From Romanomermis culicivorax (taxonomy: Eukaryota; Nematoda; Enoplea; Mermithida; Mermithidae), in assembly GCA_963922205.1 (NCBI GenBank), contig CAWUHX010000121.1:124001-188000 (forward strand): DNA of 64,000 nt, read 5' to 3'. The position numbers and the translations under genes were made by a program. How positions within the stretch are numbered: position 1 is the first letter of the stretch; every line of letters begins with the position of its first letter. The notes under the pieces are model-generated. The model did no database searches. It worked only from the letters and a program-made list of their open reading frames with translations, and was not told where the DNA came from. Below, in pieces: positions 11,692 through 22,030 of this stretch.

Positions 11692-12967
11692 AAATGTTTA
11701 CAACTTTTTAATGAAAATTTTTCCCAAAGCGGACAAACATCGGTTAAATTCTACCTTCACCACAGATAGTAAGCACAAATAGGAAAGAAGAAAAGAAAAT
11801 TGCAAGCAGGGGAAAATAAGGTACCACACATATATTGGGTTAGTGTTGGCAGATAGTTAAACACAAGTGCGGCCCCGACTTCTACCTTATACGGGAGTAC
11901 ACACACAGACCACCTGCGTCTTCCATCAATCGACTGCATGCCGTCTCAATCCAATGCCCAAAACGGCCTATCCAATCAATAAATTAAGAATTTCCAAGAA
12001 GAAATTTGAAAATATATTTACTATTTTACCCAAAATGAGGAAATTCATAGAAAATTAGATTAAGATGGAATTTGAAAATTTTAAATAATTTTGAAATTAT
12101 CTACCCCTAGTCGACTAGTTGCTACACTCCACTTCTTCCCCATCACATAGACGAATTTATTCAACTCGCTATGTGTGTAGAGGAATAATGTAGTTTCGCA
12201 AAAAGTCCAAATTTTGCGCTACGGGCAGCTTTGCCACACTTTTTCAAGTTGACAGAACAAATATGTTCCCACTAAAATTTTGACAATTGTCTAGGCCTTC
12301 GTCTAGACACCCGTGGGCTATGACATCCTGCTTTGCCTAATTAATTTTTAAATTAACTAAGTTTAAAAACTTAGGTCGCTTACCATCGACTAAAAAATAC
12401 CGATTGTTTTGCCGCACCTGCGGCTGACCGTAGGTCACGTGGGGGTCCGTGACCAGATACTGCTTTGTCCGGCGTCCATTGGGGGGCCTGGACATCTCAA
12501 CCGCTTCTTTCTCAAATTCTTCGAATTCTGCGCTATCAATTTTCGAAAATTTTTAAAATTTTTCAATATGAGCTGAAAAATTGACAAAGTTTCCGCTTTC
12601 GCTACTTTTTGTCTATTTTCACTCTAAAACTCAGCGGTTTTCCCAATTCTTCCAATATTCACAGAATTGGGGGGCAACAACTAACTATTTCCTCCGAAAT
12701 TAATCGGACTCGGGGAAATTTAAAATTTTGGGCCGCGAAAAAATTTTAGAAATTTAGGTTTTTGCGAAGAGTGGTTTTTTACCAAAAATTTTGAGAAATT
12801 TTTAGATTTACGCGAGAAAAATTTAAAAATACACAATAAATACGCGATAAATACATAAATAAATACAATTAAATACAATTTGTACTTAAATACAGAATTG
12901 GGGACGAAAAAATATGGGGGGGGGTATTCATACGCACACACACACACGCGAAAAACAGCGCTACGCG
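11692..12967 (-). other. Element B intergenic gap between pol and ORF3
   Basis: About 1.3 kb without a credible reading frame. It contains AT-rich blocks (12540-12860), a short CA/CG run (12936-12955), a G run (12915-12923) and a GC-richer patch (12400-12500). It could hold the regulatory signals for the downstream ORFs. Confidence 0.45.
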
Positions 12968-15900
12968 CTACGGCAGTTTATAATTACCAATTTCTGAATC
13001 TACAGTAAACTGCATGTCCTTAGATGACACGTTGTTAGACTGCAGCCATCTGCCGGTCTCGTAGCGAAAGTGCTTTAACCTGCTCACGGATACCACCTGC
13101 TTTTTCAGGGGCTCTCTCCAGTGCGCGATTTCAAGCACATTCTCTGATAATCTACTATTATCAGTAACAACATATGGTCCTTGCCACGGCAGACCCAGTT
13201 TTTTCTGTTTATCGACTTTCAGCAAAACCCAATCATTGACGGAATAATCATGAGCTTTTGCTTTACGGTCAAAAAACTTTTTACTGCTCTCCGCAGCCTT
13301 CCTGATATTTTCTGAAATGACTTCATAAGTTTCTACTAAACTTTCGGTTAGTATATGCTTATAAGCCTCATAGTTCATTGGCAGAACTATATTTCTTGCA
13401 ACACCAATACTAATGCCAAAATTAGCCTCATGACCTCTCAATAAGGCAAATGGAGAACATTTTGTTGAGGTATGGGGTGTGGCATTATATGCAAAAACGA
13501 CAGATTGCAAATATCTGTCCCACTTATCTGAATCCTCTATAGCAACCTTTCGCAACTGCTTGATCAAGGTTTGGTTAAACCTTTCAACCATTCCATTTCC
13601 TTGTGGATGGTAGGCAGTTGTGAAAATCTTCTGACACTCCAACAATTTACACACTGATGTCATCAAATCAGCTGTAAAGCATGAACCGTTATCACTCAAC
13701 AATTTCACCGGGGTTCCATGCCTGAACACAATATTTCGAAGAAAACTGTCCACAATGGTTACAGCAGATTGATCCGGGATCATTTCTGCTTCCACCCATT
13801 TTGTAAAGTAATCTTGAAATACTATCACATACGGTCTTTTCTCGCTCATGGGAGATATTCCCACAATATCTACAGAGACTATGTCAAATGGTCCTCTAGG
13901 AATAATAGGATTTAATGGCGGTATAGTAGCCTTTCCTGGAGTCGCAATTTGACATATCGGACAAAAGCTGATCCAGCTCCGAACATCCTTCTCGATGCTC
14001 GGCCACCAGAACTGCTTTTTAATAATAGCAAGGGTTCTGTTAAACCCTTGATGCGTCATCATCACTGCTCCATGATACTGATGCAGGACAACTTTTTTGA
14101 GAACAAAGGGGACAACAACTTGATCCTCTGCCTCGCCAAAAGTCTTTCTATATAGTATCACTTGATCGATATAAAAGTTACTTTGAGACTTGGTGCCACT
14201 ATTAGCACCTAGTTTCTCGAAGATCACTTTTAAATCTTTATCCTTTCCTTGCAACTTTGACATCAAGGCGTTTGAGATAAGCCCTTTCCGTCTACCATCT
14301 TCACTTTCTGGGGCTTCTTCAAACTCCTTCTCCTTTGGTTCAAAAATTCTCTTCACCTCTTCTTTAGATTTTGCTTGCCCAGGAGGATGTCCTTTTTCCT
14401 CCTGCTGCAAGTTTTTTGCCATTTGTCTAGTGACTACCGCCTCAATTTCATATTTCTCAGGCGTTCGATAATTATCAAATTCTGGAGAAATATTAAGTTG
14501 AGTTTCATCACCAACACCATAATTTGAAGCCACTGAAGCTGTGGCCATCTTCACCGGAGTGAAAACTCCTACAGCCTCATCCACTTCATCTCCTCTGAGT
14601 TCCCGAAGTTGTTTCACTAAAACTTTGTGGTTTTGGTTAAGGACTTCGTCTTCAGTAAGAGATTTCACATCTTCTTTCTGAAAGATAAGCTCCCATTTTG
14701 GTGGCAACTTCTCTTTCTGTTCATCCAGTTCCTCCTTCCTGGAGAGGAAATCTGCCATGGCATTTTGCCTGCCAGGCACGTACTCCAACTTGTGATTAAA
14801 CTGGCAAATGAATGTGTACCACCTCTTGAGTTTGTCATTAGTCTGTGTGTTGACCCTCATTGATAATAATGGTTTGTGGTCAGTTTGAATCCTGACCTTT
14901 TGGCCCAAAAGATAATGTTTATAAATTTTAAGGCCGTAAACCACAGCTAAGCATTCCCTCTCTGTGGCGCACCATTTCCTTTCTTCTGCCTGCAATATCC
15001 GACTATTGTAGGCTATCACCCAATGTTCCGAGTCAGTCTCTTGACATAACACTGCTCCCAATGCAATTCCACTGGCATCCGTTTGAAGAATGAATCGTGC
15101 AGATCCATCTAAAATTGGATGTCTTAAGAAAGGTACTGAGGTCAATGCTACTTTGAGCTTCTCAAAAGTTGTGTAATGCAACTCCGTCACATTCCATGTT
15201 CCCTTCTTGCCTGTTAATTTGTACAAGGGTTCAGCTAGTGCTGCTAGGTCTGGTATAAATTTCTTACACCATTGTAGCATACCTAGGAATCTTTGCATTT
15301 TCTTAACAGAATCCGGGAATGGAAATTCTGTTATCGCCTTGACCTTCTTAGGATCCAGAGAAATTCCGTTCGCGTCCAAGATGTGTCCTAAAAAGTGCAC
15401 CTTCTCGGGAAGAAATTCACATTTCTCCGGCTTAAGAGTCAACTTCGCCTTCCTCAACGCTTCTAGCACCATTTTCAAATTCTCTAAGTGTTCCTCGAAC
15501 GTATTCGAGAAGATGATAATATCATCTATGTACACTAGGCAAATTTTCCATACCAAATCCCCAAGGATTCTCTCCATCATCCTTTGGAATTCAGCAGGTG
15601 CATTCTTCAATCCGAACGGCATCACTTTAAACTGAAACAAGCCTTCTTGGCATATAAAAGCCGTTTTCTCCTTGCTCTCTTCCTCCATCGGGAACTGCCA
15701 ATATCCCGACTCCAAATCTAGAGTCGTATAAAACTTAGCTCTTCCAAGGCAATCTAAATAATCATCCATTCTCGGGATGGGATATTTATCATCCTTGGTC
15801 ACTTTGTTTATACCTCTAAAATCAACTACTGGTCTCGTAGTTCCATCTTTCTTTCCAACCAGGAACAAGGGTGCAGCCCACGGTGACTTCGAGGGCTCGA

Positions 15901-16081
15901 TCACTCCTTGATCCAACATCTCCTTTATATGTCGCCTTACTCCTGGCTGACTATTAATAGAAGCTCTGTAATATCTTTTTGCTACAGGTCTCGCATCTCC
16001 TGTATCTATCTTGCACATCAGAGCTGGGGTTGTAGTAGCCGGATCACCAGGCAAGCTAAAGACATCTCTGTATTTTAACAA
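12968..16081 (-). CDS. pol: Element B pol: reverse transcriptase, RNase H, integrase
   Basis: An intact 1037-residue frame. RT: LDLESGYWQ at 121-129 and YIDD at 184-187. RNase H: TDASG (Asp335), Glu376, Asp401 and Asp444. A Lys/Glu-rich linker of about 200 residues (450-655) is longer than usual. Integrase: His/His/Cys/Cys zinc region (HQGF near 677, CPIC at 707-710) and a D,D35E core (Asp738, Asp797, Glu833), with a GPY-type C-terminal segment (LPWQGPYVV). All catalytic residues are in place. It shares the frame of the protease ORF, separated by one TAG at 16085-16087, and has no ATG of its own, so it is probably made by stop readthrough. Confidence 0.95.
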   Translation of the reverse strand: MLKYRDVFSLPGDPATTTPALMCKIDTGDARPVAKRYYRASINSQPGVRRHIKEMLDQGVIEPSKSPWAAPLFLVGKKDGTTRPVVDFRGINKVTKDDKYPIPRMDDYLDCLGRAKFYTTLDLESGYWQFPMEEESKEKTAFICQEGLFQFKVMPFGLKNAPAEFQRMMERILGDLVWKICLVYIDDIIIFSNTFEEHLENLKMVLEALRKAKLTLKPEKCEFLPEKVHFLGHILDANGISLDPKKVKAITEFPFPDSVKKMQRFLGMLQWCKKFIPDLAALAEPLYKLTGKKGTWNVTELHYTTFEKLKVALTSVPFLRHPILDGSARFILQTDASGIALGAVLCQETDSEHWVIAYNSRILQAEERKWCATERECLAVVYGLKIYKHYLLGQKVRIQTDHKPLLSMRVNTQTNDKLKRWYTFICQFNHKLEYVPGRQNAMADFLSRKEELDEQKEKLPPKWELIFQKEDVKSLTEDEVLNQNHKVLVKQLRELRGDEVDEAVGVFTPVKMATASVASNYGVGDETQLNISPEFDNYRTPEKYEIEAVVTRQMAKNLQQEEKGHPPGQAKSKEEVKRIFEPKEKEFEEAPESEDGRRKGLISNALMSKLQGKDKDLKVIFEKLGANSGTKSQSNFYIDQVILYRKTFGEAEDQVVVPFVLKKVVLHQYHGAVMMTHQGFNRTLAIIKKQFWWPSIEKDVRSWISFCPICQIATPGKATIPPLNPIIPRGPFDIVSVDIVGISPMSEKRPYVIVFQDYFTKWVEAEMIPDQSAVTIVDSFLRNIVFRHGTPVKLLSDNGSCFTADLMTSVCKLLECQKIFTTAYHPQGNGMVERFNQTLIKQLRKVAIEDSDKWDRYLQSVVFAYNATPHTSTKCSPFALLRGHEANFGISIGVARNIVLPMNYEAYKHILTESLVETYEVISENIRKAAESSKKFFDRKAKAHDYSVNDWVLLKVDKQKKLGLPWQGPYVVTDNSRLSENVLEIAHWREPLKKQVVSVSRLKHFRYETGRWLQSNNVSSKDMQFTVDSEIGNYKLP

Positions 16082-16084
16082 AGA

Positions 16085-17161
16085 CTATATAGCTTCCGTT
16101 TTCTTCTCTTCCGAAATTTTCGCCTTCAATATCATCCTGCATAGTGAAGTATAGAACTCTACAGAATCAAATTTTGATAATGCAGGCATTCCTTCCTTTA
16201 CCATACATGTCTGATATTCCTCTTCCTCCTTTATCTTCTTCATTTCTTTCACCTTCTTGTACGTATCATCATCTTCAATAAGCATAGATTCTGTATAGCC
16301 AATGATTTGATCTCTCTCAAACCAACATCCAGAACCCGTGGTATTGGAGATTAGTACTACAAACTCCTCTTGTGATCCGTCTACAACCGCTTTCTCCATT
16401 CTGATTTTCCTTTCAGAATCTTTCGATTCGAAGATAATTCCGTTCAACGTGGCATCTCCATGTTGATCCCAAAGTTTTGCCTTCATCAAAACATCTGTTC
16501 CATATGGAATGTAGGTTTTACTACATGCAACAATTGCAACAGTTGTCTTTAGCAAACAAACTTTTGGATAAACAATTTGATTTATGCAATCAGTGGACGC
16601 CACACTGACTTTAGTCACTTCTTCCATTACCGTTTGCACAGTAGTTACAGAAGGAACTTGAACTACGTCAATCTTTCTCTCAATGCCCTGTATTGTCATG
16701 GCATTCCTTTTGAAATCAATCACCACACCTAAATCTCGGTGTGCTAAAAAATCTGTGCCCAAGATCAGGTCCTCACCTGCATCTGGCAACACTATAGCAT
16801 TGACTGGAAAACTTCCGAATTCAGTCTTCATACAAACTGGTACATACCCATAGGCATGCACAACTTTTCCATCAGCTACAGTCACTTTAAGGATAGGAGG
16901 GTACACTGTATAATCAACGTCTAATGCCCTTTTCAGGAGCTTAGAAGACATGACCGTACACTGAGCTCCTGTATCAATTAAAGCTCTGGTAGCCGTTTCT
17001 TTAATAACTACATTTATGTAGAAAGGAACCGTTTTCGGATAATTTTCCAACAACCTTCTCTCTACGTCCGTTGCTTTCCTCTTACGTCCCTTGCCTCTGC
17101 AACTGGATGCCTTGTTCCCTAAGTCTGCAGAATTCCCTGTATCTCTCAAATTCTGGGTCAT
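16085..17161 (-). CDS. Element B protease ORF
   Basis: About 358 residues containing the retropepsin motif [13 protein letters not shown] and the second conserved segment LILGTDFL. It overlaps the end of gag by 80 bp in another frame, which points to ribosomal frameshifting to reach it. It ends in TAG, after which RT follows in the same frame. The roughly 190-residue region after the protease core is unassigned. Confidence 0.88.
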   Translation of the reverse strand: MTQNLRDTGNSADLGNKASSCRGKGRKRKATDVERRLLENYPKTVPFYINVVIKETATRALIDTGAQCTVMSSKLLKRALDVDYTVYPPILKVTVADGKVVHAYGYVPVCMKTEFGSFPVNAIVLPDAGEDLILGTDFLAHRDLGVVIDFKRNAMTIQGIERKIDVVQVPSVTTVQTVMEEVTKVSVASTDCINQIVYPKVCLLKTTVAIVACSKTYIPYGTDVLMKAKLWDQHGDATLNGIIFESKDSERKIRMEKAVVDGSQEEFVVLISNTTGSGCWFERDQIIGYTESMLIEDDDTYKKVKEMKKIKEEEEYQTCMVKEGMPALSKFDSVEFYTSLCRMILKAKISEEKKTEAI

Positions 17162-18920
17162 ACCCGTACATTTGATCTTCTTCGGGGAATCCTACATAAT
17201 AGGCACCTCTTCCTCTTCCTCTAAATCCAAATTGAGGTCCAGCTCTACCTCTAAAACTTCCTCTAAATGAAGCATTCCTATCACCACCATAATACTGATT
17301 AGACATGCCACGGTTAAATCCACCGCGTTGCTGTTGCTGACGCCGGTATGCTAATGTCTTACACTCCTCCGTAGCATGCGTATTATTCTTATGATAAATG
17401 CAATAGGGTCTCTGCTGCTTCAACTGCTTCTGCTTTTCAGCAGACGCAGCCTTCACAGTAGTCAACTCTTTTAAAGCTTTATTCTGAGTAACTTGTAATT
17501 TATCCACCTTTTGAACCAATTGTAGCCACTCCTTTGAGAGAATAGCTAAAAAAGACTCCTTGGCCTGCTCCTCGTTAGACTTTTTGACATCACGAGGCGA
17601 CAGACCATGTTGCATCTCTTCAGCATTCTCCTCACTTCTCTCTTCTTCCACTGCCTTTTGCAACTGATTTTGTGGTCTTGACTTCGTTTGGTTATACTTT
17701 TTAGTACTTCCATACGGAGCATTCCCGACAAAAGCAATTTCCGGGCACATCTCCTCCATAGCTACAACTTGATTCACTACAATCGGTTTATCCTTAGCTC
17801 CAAAAGCAGTAAACACATTCTTATATTTTTTATCAATCTGAGTTACGGCGTATGCAAGGTCTTGCCAAGTTTTCATCGATGGCAATACATCCTGCAACTC
17901 CGTCTGATACAACGGACTACTCTTATAAATGAAGGCATTAATAATATTCTCTTGCCTTACTTGATCACTCTGATCTGCATAGACCAGATCCACATGATTA
18001 CTCAACCTTTTTAAAAACTCCAAGGCTGACTCGCCTTCTTCCTGTTTCATATTAAACAACTCTCTTTTGAGCATCGTCAAATCATAAGTCGGTGCGAGAT
18101 ACTTTAAAATATTTCTCCGCGCTTCTATATAACTTGAGGATGTTCTCGCTATTCTCCTAGCCGTATTTTGAGACAATCTTCTCAAACACTCCTTCTTCAC
18201 TTTATCAGCCGTATTCTCCAGAAACTCACTTTCCAGATCAGTAAAAAATTTCAAAGCCTCCGTCGGCTTTATACTATCATGCAAAGGTCTATGTTTCAAG
18301 GCCTTTACCACATCTCTCACATCAACTTCCACACTTGAGCTAGAGTTCGACGTAGATGAACTAGTATTATCACTATCTGAGTAATGTCTACTCTTAGCTC
18401 TTGACCTATGAGATCTCTTTCGACTCTTCGACCTCCTCTTTCTCCTCCTCTCAGGGCTAAGGTCAGCTCTATTTGCGGTATCTCTCCAAGGAGTAGGACG
18501 AGAAAACCTATCCTCTCCCTGGGACGATTCGTCGCAAATAGTCACCTTCCTTTCCCTAGACCTCCTATTCTCTGAGTAACCGTAGGCATTCGATTGTGTT
18601 TGTTCAGCATTCCTCGAACTCTGCGGCTCCTCAGTCCAACCTCTATCTCTAGCCGAATATTTGTCTCTATCCTCTTGAGACCTTACATAAACCTCTGAAT
18701 GAACCTCTCTCTTGGGTTCACTAACTCTCTCAACTCTATTCTCAAGGTAAGAAGACTCACCTATCTTCCTCCGTTGATCATCCTCCGTTTCCTTTTCCTT
18801 GATCTGCGCGCTTTCGATTACTTTGATCAATAATTCGACCTTCTTCTCCAGCGCGTTAATTCGTACGTCCTTGGGATTGACTCGATCCCTCTGCTCCTCT
18901 CGCCGAATAAAATTCGCCAT
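17082..18920 (-). CDS. gag: Element B gag, main ORF
   Basis: This is 612 residues from an ATG. Order: coiled coil (about 1-50), charged region, Arg/Ser-rich stretch ([16 protein letters not shown]), a Ty3/gypsy capsid region ([13 protein letters not shown] and [20 protein letters not shown]), a C/H/H/C zinc knuckle ([14 protein letters not shown]) and an RGG-rich tail ([18 protein letters not shown]). Both a knuckle and RGG motifs indicate RNA packaging. A frame-sharing upstream segment (18954-19367) is separated from it by a single TAG. Confidence 0.88.
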   Translation of the reverse strand: MANFIRREEQRDRVNPKDVRINALEKKVELLIKVIESAQIKEKETEDDQRRKIGESSYLENRVERVSEPKREVHSEVYVRSQEDRDKYSARDRGWTEEPQSSRNAEQTQSNAYGYSENRRSRERKVTICDESSQGEDRFSRPTPWRDTANRADLSPERRRKRRSKSRKRSHRSRAKSRHYSDSDNTSSSTSNSSSSVEVDVRDVVKALKHRPLHDSIKPTEALKFFTDLESEFLENTADKVKKECLRRLSQNTARRIARTSSSYIEARRNILKYLAPTYDLTMLKRELFNMKQEEGESALEFLKRLSNHVDLVYADQSDQVRQENIINAFIYKSSPLYQTELQDVLPSMKTWQDLAYAVTQIDKKYKNVFTAFGAKDKPIVVNQVVAMEEMCPEIAFVGNAPYGSTKKYNQTKSRPQNQLQKAVEEERSEENAEEMQHGLSPRDVKKSNEEQAKESFLAILSKEWLQLVQKVDKLQVTQNKALKELTTVKAASAEKQKQLKQQRPYCIYHKNNTHATEECKTLAYRRQQQQRGGFNRGMSNQYYGGDRNASFRGSFRGRAGPQFGFRGRGRGAYYVGFPEEDQMYGYDPEFERYREFCRLREQGIQLQRQGT

Positions 18921-18953
18921 TTCAGGGTCGTATCGCCTCGAATATTTGTCGTC

Positions 18954-19367
18954 CTATAAATCGGCCCGCGCGTCCTCGTGATACTCGTCGTAATTCATGT
19001 CCATCATGTTCGACCTCCACGCCGGTTTCGATTTCCGTCTAATCTCCTCCAGCATTTCGGCCATCGGATAGACCAACTTCGAGGGCGACGTCGGTCTCTC
19101 CTTCTCAAAGGTCTGCTGACCTCTGACACTACCACTTACAGTAGTTTCAATCTCAGCTAACCTAGCCATCTCAAAACTACTCTTCCTCAACTCCTCTTCA
19201 GCTCTTGCCATTTCGGCAATTCCACTCTCTCTCCTTCCTTCAGTCTCAGGCGCCTGTGCTTGAACCTTTTCTACCGCTGCGTGTTCTTCAGCAGAGTCCA
19301 GATTCGAAACACTAGGTTCATGTGACCTAGGAGGAGTCCTCAACGTTTTTCCTACCGGAATACTCAT
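18954..19367 (-). CDS. Element B gag N-terminal ORF
   Basis: 137 residues from an ATG close behind the 5' LTR and primer site. It is Glu/Ala/Arg-rich and helical. It is in the same frame as the main gag ORF, separated by one TAG (18954-18956) and ten further codons before the next ATG. It is either the true start of gag interrupted by a nonsense change, or a separate leader product with readthrough. Confidence 0.6.
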   Translation of the reverse strand: MSIPVGKTLRTPPRSHEPSVSNLDSAEEHAAVEKVQAQAPETEGRRESGIAEMARAEEELRKSSFEMARLAEIETTVSGSVRGQQTFEKERPTSPSKLVYPMAEMLEEIRRKSKPAWRSNMMDMNYDEYHEDARADL

Positions 19368-19455
19368 CTTCTTAATTTTTCCGGTATGTGCCTGTAAATA
19401 AAACCCAGGAGGTTTAGTTTTTTTTCTGGTGGTTCTCCGGCTATCCGTCGTGAGA

Positions 19456-19473
19456 GGCGTTAAGAGTCCACCA
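19456..19473 (-). promoter_or_regulatory. Element B primer binding site candidate
   Basis: Two to three bases inside the 5' LTR the minus strand reads TGGTGGACTCTTAACGCC, beginning with the TGG that complements a tRNA CCA end. The tRNA was not identified. Confidence 0.55.
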
Positions 19474-19475
19474 CT

Positions 19476-19954
19476 TGTTAGGCCGCTGTCGGGTCACAAT
19501 AAAGCAACAGTTCTAACCACAGGCTAACAACAACAACAAACACCAAACTCTCCCAGACGTTTCACCAGATATACACCAGAACTTTCATTAAACCTCAGGC
19601 AGAATACCTTGGCACATACCTCAGGAGCTCCTACCCAAGTCTCCACTCCTACACTTATAAACTCCCTCCACTACGCTCACAAAACTATACACTTACAGGT
19701 CTAAAGTGTATTGGGTGACGATGGGCGACGCCAATATAAAATAATAAACAAAAATATTATAATAAAGACGATGGCGGCGATGCTCCATAAAACGTATCTT
19801 TTTTAACAATAATAAAAAGACACCAAAAACGCGAAACAGTGGCAGCATAAACCTATGCAAATTTATCACTTTCTTTTCGCCACTTTTCGCCGCGTCCAAC
19901 CGCCTGCGCACTGACGCTGGAAGCTGAACACGTGCACCTGAGACCACCTCAACA
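19476..19954 (-). repeat. Element B 5' LTR
   Basis: A 479-bp partner of 6146-6624, with TG...CA ends, followed by the CAAT target duplication at 19955-19958. Confidence 0.95.
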
Positions 19955-19958
19955 CAAT

Positions 19959-20170
19959 GAAGTTCCACAAACCTGAAATTGGGCACTACACAATGTGGGG
20001 ATTATTATGCATATGAAAATACAATACAATGGCCAATACAATGTTTTATTGGAGATGACGGGGCATTGTATTTTTTCATTGTGGCCGGTTTGGCATGGCC
20101 GTTGTTGGTGGTTTGTGTTGTTGTGCTGAGGGGGTGGCTGGTTTACAATCTGAACAGTCTGCAAAGTTTT
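19959..20170 (-). pseudogene. env: Element A envelope-like gene, signal-peptide portion
   Basis: The minus-strand frame from about 20164 gives a polar lead, a hydrophobic stretch ([16 protein letters not shown]) that reads as a signal peptide, and then a Cys-containing start of an ectodomain. It ends at the element B insertion site. The frame matches that resuming at 6145 once B and one copy of its CAAT duplication are discounted. No ATG starts it, but a good splice acceptor (aaaactttgcag on the minus strand, near 20162) precedes it, so a spliced envelope mRNA is plausible. Confidence 0.55.
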
Positions 20171-20176
20171 AGAAGT

Positions 20177-21786
20177 TTAGTCATGAGATGGGGTTTGGAT
20201 TTGCTTACTCGTGGGGGTCAGCAGTAATGTTTGGCGGGGGCAAAATCTGTAGGGTTCAGGGGTGAGGCCGTGTAAGAGGGACAAGAGGTTGCGGCCAGTT
20301 TTGGAGGGCGTTTCTGGGGCGGTGGGCGAATTGGTGATCTGCTTTTGCGGAATTTTGTAATCTGCGGGGATGGTAGGTGGTGGTTTTATGACTTTGTCAG
20401 CCTCGGGTGTGGGAGGTGGTGACATTGCGCACCAATCGGGGATGTCCAAGTCGAGGACATATTCCTCCTGACTGTGGCGATGAGTAGTTGGCATTATAGT
20501 TCCTAAAGTAGTCTGAGGGTCGTTAGTTATGGTGGGTAATGTTGAGTAGAATGCAGGCTCATCAATGTCCATTAGGGGTTGGGGTTGCCTGTACTCAATG
20601 CAATTTTGAATATTACGACTTTGTTGATTTGGGCAATACCTACCTGTATGACCTCTCTGCTTGCATAGAAAACATTGAAAATTTGAGTAGGGTTTTGAAA
20701 GGAAGTTATCAGATCTATGTCCTGTTTGGGAGCAGTGGGTGCATCGACTTTTACAGTCAATCGTACTGTGATTATTACGAAAACAAATTTCACATGATTT
20801 TCGGGTCCCTATTGAATTACAATTGCGAACTACGTGTCCGAGTTGTCCACACTGAAAGCATGTGGGTTGCCTAGGAGTAGTAGTGTTCCTGTAAGCATTA
20901 TTCCTGCTGAAAGTGTTGTTACTGAAACTGTTGTAGTTACTCTGTTGTGGGGTTGAGATTTTTGTTTGATCTGCAACTGTAAATCTTTTACTTGTTGTTC
21001 TAATTGATGCAAGAGGTTCTGTTGGTTCGTATTTTTGGTTAGGGAAAAGATGGGTTCAGGTTTTGGAGGTATAAATGGAAGGGTGTTAGATTTTAGCTCA
21101 TTTCTAAGGATTTGCTGTTCAACGTAAGCTGCTTCGTCTGATATTTCTTTTAGTGTTGCAAACCGTCTATACTTAATTGCTTCCCTGATTTCATTTTGCA
21201 TGCCTTCTACAAAAAGGGGTTTTTTGATCATTTCTTGTGCGTCTGTGTTAAAGTTGGGGTAGGCGAGGGTTGTGAGGTGCTCTAGATCAAACAAGAATTC
21301 AGTTACTGTTTCTGATCATTTTTGTTTTCTCTCGCATAAAAATTGTTGATGTAGCTCATTATCTCGATTGTTTGGGAAAAAGGCCTGCAATGCTATTTTA
21401 TACTGCTTGTATGTGTTGGGAGGGTTTTCAGAATTGGCTAAACTTTTGAATTTTGCTAATGCGGCTCCTCGTAAATGAATCTCTAAGCATGCCAACTTCA
21501 ACTGTACATCTGTATCTTTCATGCCTTGGAGTGCCATGAATTGTTCTAAACGTTTATTCCATTCACCAAAATGTTGGGTCAGGCTGCCTGTGGATACTGT
21601 AGGTTTCATGTAAAAATTATTTGCCATGTTATTACGAATGTTTGCTGTTCTTAGATCATCAATTAGGGTAGGAATTACTGTATTCTGGTTCAATTGTGTG
21701 CGCAGAGTACGAATATGTTCAGAAAATAAATCGTTTATCTGTTCTCTAACGATTTCTCCTAAATGCTCTTGCATTTGGTGGGTCAT
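20177..21786 (-). pseudogene. gag: Element A gag with zinc knuckles (decayed)
   Basis: The minus strand encodes a gypsy-type capsid region. It has a retrotransposon gag motif around 21600-21330, with FGEWNKRLEQFMALQG followed by a Leu/Ala-rich helix region. Four zinc knuckles follow at about 20870-20640. Three are full CX2CX4HX4C (CFQCGQLGHVVRNC, CEICFRNNHSTIDC, CFLCKQRGHTGRYC) and a third-in-order one lacks its last Cys. A Pro-rich tail ends at 20177. An in-frame TGA at 21316-21318 and a frameshift near 20950 break it. Four knuckles in one gag is more than the usual one or two. Confidence 0.75.
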
Positions 21787-22012
21787 TCTTGGTTTATGCT
21801 GGGATTTCTGCTTAAATGCTTCAATTTTTGCTTCACGCTGTATTTGTGAAAATGTATCGCTTAATGTTTTGTTGGAGGGGATTTCCAGTTTACTTTCTAT
21901 GAATATCTGTCCTACTGTAGGGAATGATTACTACTGTATTATCTAATGCTTCCGGATGCTCGGATAAAGGATACACCTAATTGGGGCAGGGAGTTCCAGT
22001 GGTTAACAGTAT

Positions 22013-22025
22013 GGTATGGTCACCA
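22013..22025 (-). promoter_or_regulatory. Element A primer binding site candidate
   Basis: The minus strand reads TGGTGACCATACC five bases inside the LTR edge at 22031. TGG complements the CCA end of a tRNA, as expected for a primer binding site. I cannot name the tRNA. Confidence 0.5.
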
Positions 22026-22030
22026 AAATA

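Larger units (their letters stand above)
6146..19954 (-). mobile_element. Element B: Ty3/gypsy LTR retrotransposon with accessory ORFs
   Basis: It is bounded by two 479-bp LTRs that start TGTTAGG and end CTCAACA on the plus strand. It is flanked by the 4-bp duplication CAAT (6142-6145 and 19955-19958). On the minus strand the order is LTR, primer site, gag, protease, pol (RT, RNase H, integrase), a 1.3-kb gap, exonuclease ORF, coiled-coil ORF, unknown ORF with Gly/Arg-rich tail, polypurine tract, LTR. At 13.8 kb it is far longer than a standard 5-8 kb gypsy element. The two LTRs differ at roughly a dozen positions by eye, so the insertion is moderately young. It lies inside the envelope-like gene of element A. 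Confidence 0.93.

Noticed and set aside
12936-12955. CA/CG dinucleotide run
   Set aside because: A short microsatellite inside element B with no further sign of function.
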